From an uncultured Clostridia bacterium (lineage in GTDB: Bacteria; Bacillota; Clostridia; Oscillospirales; Oscillospiraceae): a DNA stretch of 17,393 nucleotides. The translations under genes and the position numbers were made by a program. Below are positions 14,098 through 17,393 of the stretch, piece by piece. The notes beneath the pieces were generated by a model. The model made no database searches and had not been told where the DNA came from. It saw only the letters and a program-made list of their open reading frames with translations. Location: positions 1-17,393 of the forward strand of contig CALDMR010000103.1 of NCBI GenBank assembly GCA_937915065.1, given 5' to 3'. Position 1 is the first letter of the stretch. Each line of letters begins with the position of its first letter.

Positions 14098-15159
14098 ATG
14101 AGCATCGATTTTGGAAGCGATATGGACGTGTACGAGGAGCCATTGGTCACGAAGACCTTCTTGTCTGAAGACGCACAGGAAAGCTCGCTGCGCCCTAAAT
14201 CACTGGAAGAATATGTGGGGCAGGAAAAGGCCAAGGAAAATCTTCGTGTTTTTATTGCGGCCGCCAAAGGCCGCGGCGAATCTCTGGATCATGTGCTGCT
14301 TCACGGCCCTCCGGGCTTGGGAAAAACCACCCTGGCAGGGATCATCGCCGCAGAGATGGGAGTTAATATCCGAATCACATCCGGCCCCGCCATCGAAAAA
14401 GCCGGAGATTTGGCAGCGCTGCTGACCAATTTGAATGAAAACGACATCCTTTTTGTCGACGAGATTCACCGTTTGAACCGGGCCGTGGAGGAAATCCTTT
14501 ATCCCGCCATGGAGGACTATGCCCTGGACATCATCGTTGGAAAGGGCCCCAGCGCCAATTCCATCCGTTTGGATCTGCCCCGTTTTACCTTGATCGGCGC
14601 CACCACCCGGGCAGGGCAGCTGTCCGCGCCTTTGCGGGATCGCTTCGGCGTTACGCTGCGCCTGGAATTGTATACGCCGGAGGAACTGGCGGGCATTGTT
14701 ACCCGCAGTGCCGGGATCCTGGATGTCCCCATCGAACCCCAGGGCGCCATGGAGATTGCCCGGCGGAGCCGGGGAACACCGCGCATTGCCAACCGCATGC
14801 TCCGCCGTGTGCGGGATTTTGCACAAGTGCAGGGCAACGGCGTGATCGAAAAAGACATTGCTGACACTGCGCTGACCGCCCTGGAAATCGACTATCTGGG
14901 ATTGGATGCGGTGGACCGGCGCATGATGACGGCTATCATTGAAAACTACGGCGGCGGACCTGTGGGCCTGGAAACGCTGGCCGCCACCATTGGTGAAGAG
15001 GCCGTCACCCTGGAAGATGTTTACGAGCCTTATCTGATGCAGATGGGCTTTTTGACCCGAACCCCCCGGGGGCGCTGCGTTACCCGCAAGGCCTACGAGC
15101 ACCTGCACTTGCCCCTGCCGGGGGAGGAAGGCGCTCCTATGGATCAGTTGACGCTGTAA
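14098..15159 (+). CDS. ruvB: Holliday junction branch migration ATPase RuvB
   Basis: RuvB is the hexameric AAA+ motor that drives branch migration with RuvA. The 353-aa product has Walker A GPPGLGKTT (70-78), Walker B ILFVDE (117-122), sensor 1 GATTRAG (167-173), the arginine-finger region APLRDRFG (177-184), and a winged-helix C-terminus that includes GGGPVGLETLAATIGEE. The N-terminal ~30 residues are slightly longer than in E. coli, common in Firmicutes. The SD GAAGGAAGGGA precedes the ATG. It follows ruvA in the same operon. Confidence 0.98.
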   Translation: MSIDFGSDMDVYEEPLVTKTFLSEDAQESSLRPKSLEEYVGQEKAKENLRVFIAAAKGRGESLDHVLLHGPPGLGKTTLAGIIAAEMGVNIRITSGPAIEKAGDLAALLTNLNENDILFVDEIHRLNRAVEEILYPAMEDYALDIIVGKGPSANSIRLDLPRFTLIGATTRAGQLSAPLRDRFGVTLRLELYTPEELAGIVTRSAGILDVPIEPQGAMEIARRSRGTPRIANRMLRRVRDFAQVQGNGVIEKDIADTALTALEIDYLGLDAVDRRMMTAIIENYGGGPVGLETLAATIGEEAVTLEDVYEPYLMQMGFLTRTPRGRCVTRKAYEHLHLPLPGEEGAPMDQLTL

Positions 15160-15191
15160 CAGTTCGGAAAGAACAGGGAGGAAATGGTTGA

Positions 15192-15244
15192 TCTACCCTG
15201 CTGCGCTTTTTCGCAGGGTAGACACAGAATCTGCCACCGGCAGA
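15192..15244 (+). other. Two hairpins in the ruvB-glmM spacer
   Basis: A 10-bp stem (15192-15201 with 15213-15222) and a 6-bp stem (15230-15235 with 15239-15244) lie between ruvB and glmM. The T-run of the first is in its loop, not after the stem, so it is not a classic terminator. No separate glmM promoter is convincing, so glmM is probably transcribed from ruvCAB with modulation here. Confidence 0.5.
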
Positions 15245-15260
15245 AGGGAGCTTGATTGAA

Positions 15261-16622
15261 ATGGGTAAATTATTTGGTACAGATGGCATCCGCGGTATCG
15301 TCGGCGAAACGCTGACGGCAGACATGGCCTATCGCGTGGGCCAGGCGGTGGCTACGGTGCTGGCAGAGGAAAAACAGAGCCAGCCGGAAATCACCATCGG
15401 AAAAGATACGCGGATCTCCTCGGATATGCTGGAATCGGCGCTGATCGCCGGTATCTGCTCCGTGGGCGGCAATGTAGTGCCCCTGGGCGTGATCCCCACA
15501 CCCGCCGTGGCCTTCCTCACCGTTCAGCGGGGAGCTGACGCGGGTATTGTGATCTCTGCGTCCCACAACCCCTACGAGCATAACGGGATCAAAGTATTTA
15601 ACAGCCAGGGCTATAAACTGCCCGACGAAACAGAGGCGCGCATCGAAGCGTTGATTCTGGGCGACGCACCGATTGCCGAAAAGACCGGAAGCGCCATCGG
15701 CACCATGATCCGCGGCTTGAAAGAGGCCAGAGAAGACTATATAGAACACCTGCTTTCCACCATTGAGGAGGATCTGGCAGGGCTGCGCATCTGCGTGGAT
15801 TGCGCCAATGGCGCAGCGTCTGCCACAGCGCCGGAGCTGTTTTCGCATTTTCCCAAGGCCCGTGTGGACATCATGCACGCAGTGCCCAATGGCGTGAATA
15901 TCAATAACCACTGCGGTTCCACCCATCTGGCCTCCCTGGCAGAGATCGTAGTAAACGACGGCTATGACATCGGCGTGGCTTATGACGGCGACGCTGACCG
16001 CTGCCTTCTGGTGGATGAAAAGGGACAGGTGATCGACGGCGATAAAATTATGGCTGTCTGCGCCACAGATCTGCGGGCGCGGGGAAAGCTGGATGGAAAC
16101 GCCATTGTAGCCACAGTCATGTCTAATCTTGGCTTGCATGAATTTTGCGGCAAGGAGAAAATTCATCTGGTCTGCACCGACGTGGGGGACCGGCATGTGC
16201 TTGAAAAGATGCTGGAGTGCGGCTACCGCCTGGGCGGCGAACAGTCCGGCCATATGATTTACAGCGAATATGCCACCACCGGAGACGGCCAGCTGACCAG
16301 TCTGCAGTTTTTGCAGATCCTGTGCCGCAGCGGTAAAAAAGCTTCTGAATTAACAGCTTGCTGTGCCCAGTATCCGCAGGTGCTGATCAATGTTCCTGTT
16401 TCGCCCCAGCGCGGCGTAAAGGAGCAGATTATGGCGTCGGAGGAACTGCTTGCCGCCGTGAAGGCAGAGGAAGAACGCCTTGGCGAAGATGGACGCATCC
16501 TGTTGCGCCCCTCCGGAACAGAAGCGCTGATTCGTGTGATGGTGGAGGCAAAAACCGAAGAGATGGCCAACGAGTATGCCGAATCTCTGGTCAAGGTGGT
16601 AAAATCACTAAAAATTTCCTGA
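15261..16622 (+). CDS. glmM: Phosphoglucosamine mutase
   Basis: GlmM converts glucosamine-6-phosphate to glucosamine-1-phosphate for UDP-GlcNAc and peptidoglycan synthesis. The 453-aa product starts MGKLFGTDGIRG, has the phosphoserine loop ISASHNP (Ser101), the metal loop DGDADR (Asp242, Asp244, Asp246) and the phosphate-binding loop RPSGTE (416-421). The ATG at 15261 is preferred over an in-frame TTG at 15252 because the SD GAAGGGAG and the family N-terminus fit it. Length is normal. It is the last gene before the sigma-factor promoter; no terminator is visible after it. Confidence 0.97.
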   Translation: MGKLFGTDGIRGIVGETLTADMAYRVGQAVATVLAEEKQSQPEITIGKDTRISSDMLESALIAGICSVGGNVVPLGVIPTPAVAFLTVQRGADAGIVISASHNPYEHNGIKVFNSQGYKLPDETEARIEALILGDAPIAEKTGSAIGTMIRGLKEAREDYIEHLLSTIEEDLAGLRICVDCANGAASATAPELFSHFPKARVDIMHAVPNGVNINNHCGSTHLASLAEIVVNDGYDIGVAYDGDADRCLLVDEKGQVIDGDKIMAVCATDLRARGKLDGNAIVATVMSNLGLHEFCGKEKIHLVCTDVGDRHVLEKMLECGYRLGGEQSGHMIYSEYATTGDGQLTSLQFLQILCRSGKKASELTACCAQYPQVLINVPVSPQRGVKEQIMASEELLAAVKAEEERLGEDGRILLRPSGTEALIRVMVEAKTEEMANEYAESLVKVVKSLKIS

Positions 16623-16649
16623 AACAGGCAAAAAATTTCTCACTTTTCC

Positions 16650-16678
16650 TTGACGAAGATTTATTTTCCCTGTATACT
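16650..16678 (+). promoter_or_regulatory. Sigma-A promoter for the SigH-like gene
   Basis: TTGACG (16650-16655), 17-nt spacer, TATACT (16673-16678). Start near 16685, about 25 nt upstream of the ATG. Confidence 0.82.
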
Positions 16679-16709
16679 AAGGATTGCAAAAGAGTTCTGA
16701 GGTTTTATT

Positions 16710-17327
16710 ATGTGCGATCTTAAGGAGATGGAAGACGGCGCCCTGTGCCGTTTGGTGGCTCAAGGCAACCGAGAGGCAGAGGAAATATTGGTTACTCGTT
16801 ATAACCGATTGGTTCGTATTTGTGCCCGCCCTTTTTTCCTGGTGGGCGGCGACAGTGAAGACCTGATCCAGGAAGGAATGCTGGGTCTTTTGAAAGCAAT
16901 CCGCAATTACGACGCCTCCCGCGATGCATCTTTCCGTACATTTGCCGAAATTTGTATTCGCAGCCGCCTATACAGCATCCTGCGCAGTCAAAACCGGAAC
17001 AAACATGCAGCGCTCAATCATTCTATCGTTGTAGAAGCACCCTTCTTTGATAGTAATTCCTACACCGTGGGCACGCTTGACCTCTCCCGTTCGAATCCAG
17101 AGGATCTTATGATCCTGCAGGAAAATTTCGGCGAGATGTGGAAGCGGGTTCAGAACCAGTTGTCCGAGTTCGAAGCGAAGATTTTAGGGTTCTATTTGGA
17201 TGGACTGTCCTATCAGGAGATAGCAGTCATGGTGAGCAAGTCCCCAAAGTCGGTGGACAATGCCGTGCAGCGCATCCGGCGCAAGGTGGCGCGGCAAATC
17301 ATTCCCAGCGAAATCAGCAAACGCTGA
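16710..17327 (+). CDS. sigH: Sigma-70 family factor, SigH-like (sporulation/stationary phase)
   Basis: The 205-aa product has region 2 at about 24-94, with PFFLVGGDSEDLIQEG (41-56) and LLKAIRNYD, and region 4 at about 150-195 with YLDGLSYQEIAVMVSKSPKS and VDNAVQRIRRK. These stretches resemble SigH of Bacillus and Clostridium closely, as does the size. SigH drives early sporulation genes such as spo0A and spoIIA. The linker (residues 95-145) is less conserved. The SD is modest (GAGG, about 9 nt from the ATG). It could be another sigma factor of the same sub-branch, but SigH is the best reading. Confidence 0.8.
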   Translation: MCDLKEMEDGALCRLVAQGNREAEEILVTRYNRLVRICARPFFLVGGDSEDLIQEGMLGLLKAIRNYDASRDASFRTFAEICIRSRLYSILRSQNRNKHAALNHSIVVEAPFFDSNSYTVGTLDLSRSNPEDLMILQENFGEMWKRVQNQLSEFEAKILGFYLDGLSYQEIAVMVSKSPKSVDNAVQRIRRKVARQIIPSEISKR

Positions 17328-17364
17328 ACGCATATATTTTTTCTATCAAAGAGAGGGTAAAATC

Positions 17365-17393
17365 ATGTACGAAGACAAGACATTGGTATGCAA
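17365..17393 (+). CDS. Start of a small zinc-ribbon-type protein (3' end outside window)
   Basis: Only nine codons and two bases are present, reading MYEDKTLVC. This matches the start of a common clostridial zinc-ribbon protein, where the Cys begins a CxxC knuckle. An SD-like AGAGAGGG lies 7 nt upstream. It lies 37 nt after the sigma-factor gene with no terminator in between, so it may be cotranscribed. The identification is tentative because so little is visible. Confidence 0.55.

Noticed and set aside
1..17393. Mobile elements, CRISPR arrays, tRNA or rRNA genes
   Set aside because: No transposase, terminal repeats, regularly spaced repeats or cloverleaf-like sequences were seen; XerD is a housekeeping recombinase here, not evidence of an integrated element.

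Overview
The window reads as chromosomal core DNA of an anaerobic, spore-forming member of the Clostridia. G+C is moderate to high by eye, which would suit an Oscillospiraceae/Ruminococcaceae-like lineage (inference). The evidence is a SCIFF peptide with its radical SAM maturase, a SpoIID/LytB protein, a SpoIIM-like protein next to xerD, a SigH-like sigma factor, clear sigma-A promoters, and GTG/TTG starts with strong Shine-Dalgarno (SD) sequences. I see no phage, IS element, CRISPR array, tRNA or rRNA.

Layout. 1-343: the tail of a GNAT acetyltransferase and a textbook terminator. 515-2497: a small ECF-type sigma factor followed 5 nt later by a seven-helix membrane protein with a large C-terminal domain (candidate sigma/regulator pair), closed by a terminator shared with the convergent asd gene. 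2502-3593 (minus): aspartate-semialdehyde dehydrogenase. 3655-7718 (plus): spoIID-like, queA and tgt, read from a TTGAAA-N17-TATAAT promoter that faces the asd promoter. 7745-8725: yajC and a small four-helix membrane protein. 8711-10372: the SCIFF unit, a 47-residue six-cysteine precursor and its radical SAM/SPASM maturase. 10373-10717: a 345-nt gap with a 13-bp inverted repeat and a promoter. 10718-12314: spoIIM-like and xerD with a terminator. 12325-12702 (minus): ridA. 12771-16622: ruvC, ruvA, ruvB and glmM. 16650-17327: SigH-like sigma factor. 17365-end: first codons of a probable zinc-ribbon protein.

How the genes fit together. queA and tgt act in queuosine modification of tRNA. ruvCAB resolves Holliday junctions and xerD resolves chromosome dimers. 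glmM feeds peptidoglycan precursors, and asd feeds lysine/diaminopimelate and threonine/methionine synthesis. SpoIID- and SpoIIM-like proteins and the SigH-like factor point to sporulation. The most distinctive element is the SCIFF ranthipeptide system: its precursor gene is short and easily missed, has its own strong promoter inside the end of the upstream gene, and is separated from the maturase gene by a hairpin that could set precursor:enzyme stoichiometry. It is a known family, not a new one; the local regulatory layout and the lack of an adjacent exporter or protease are the open points.
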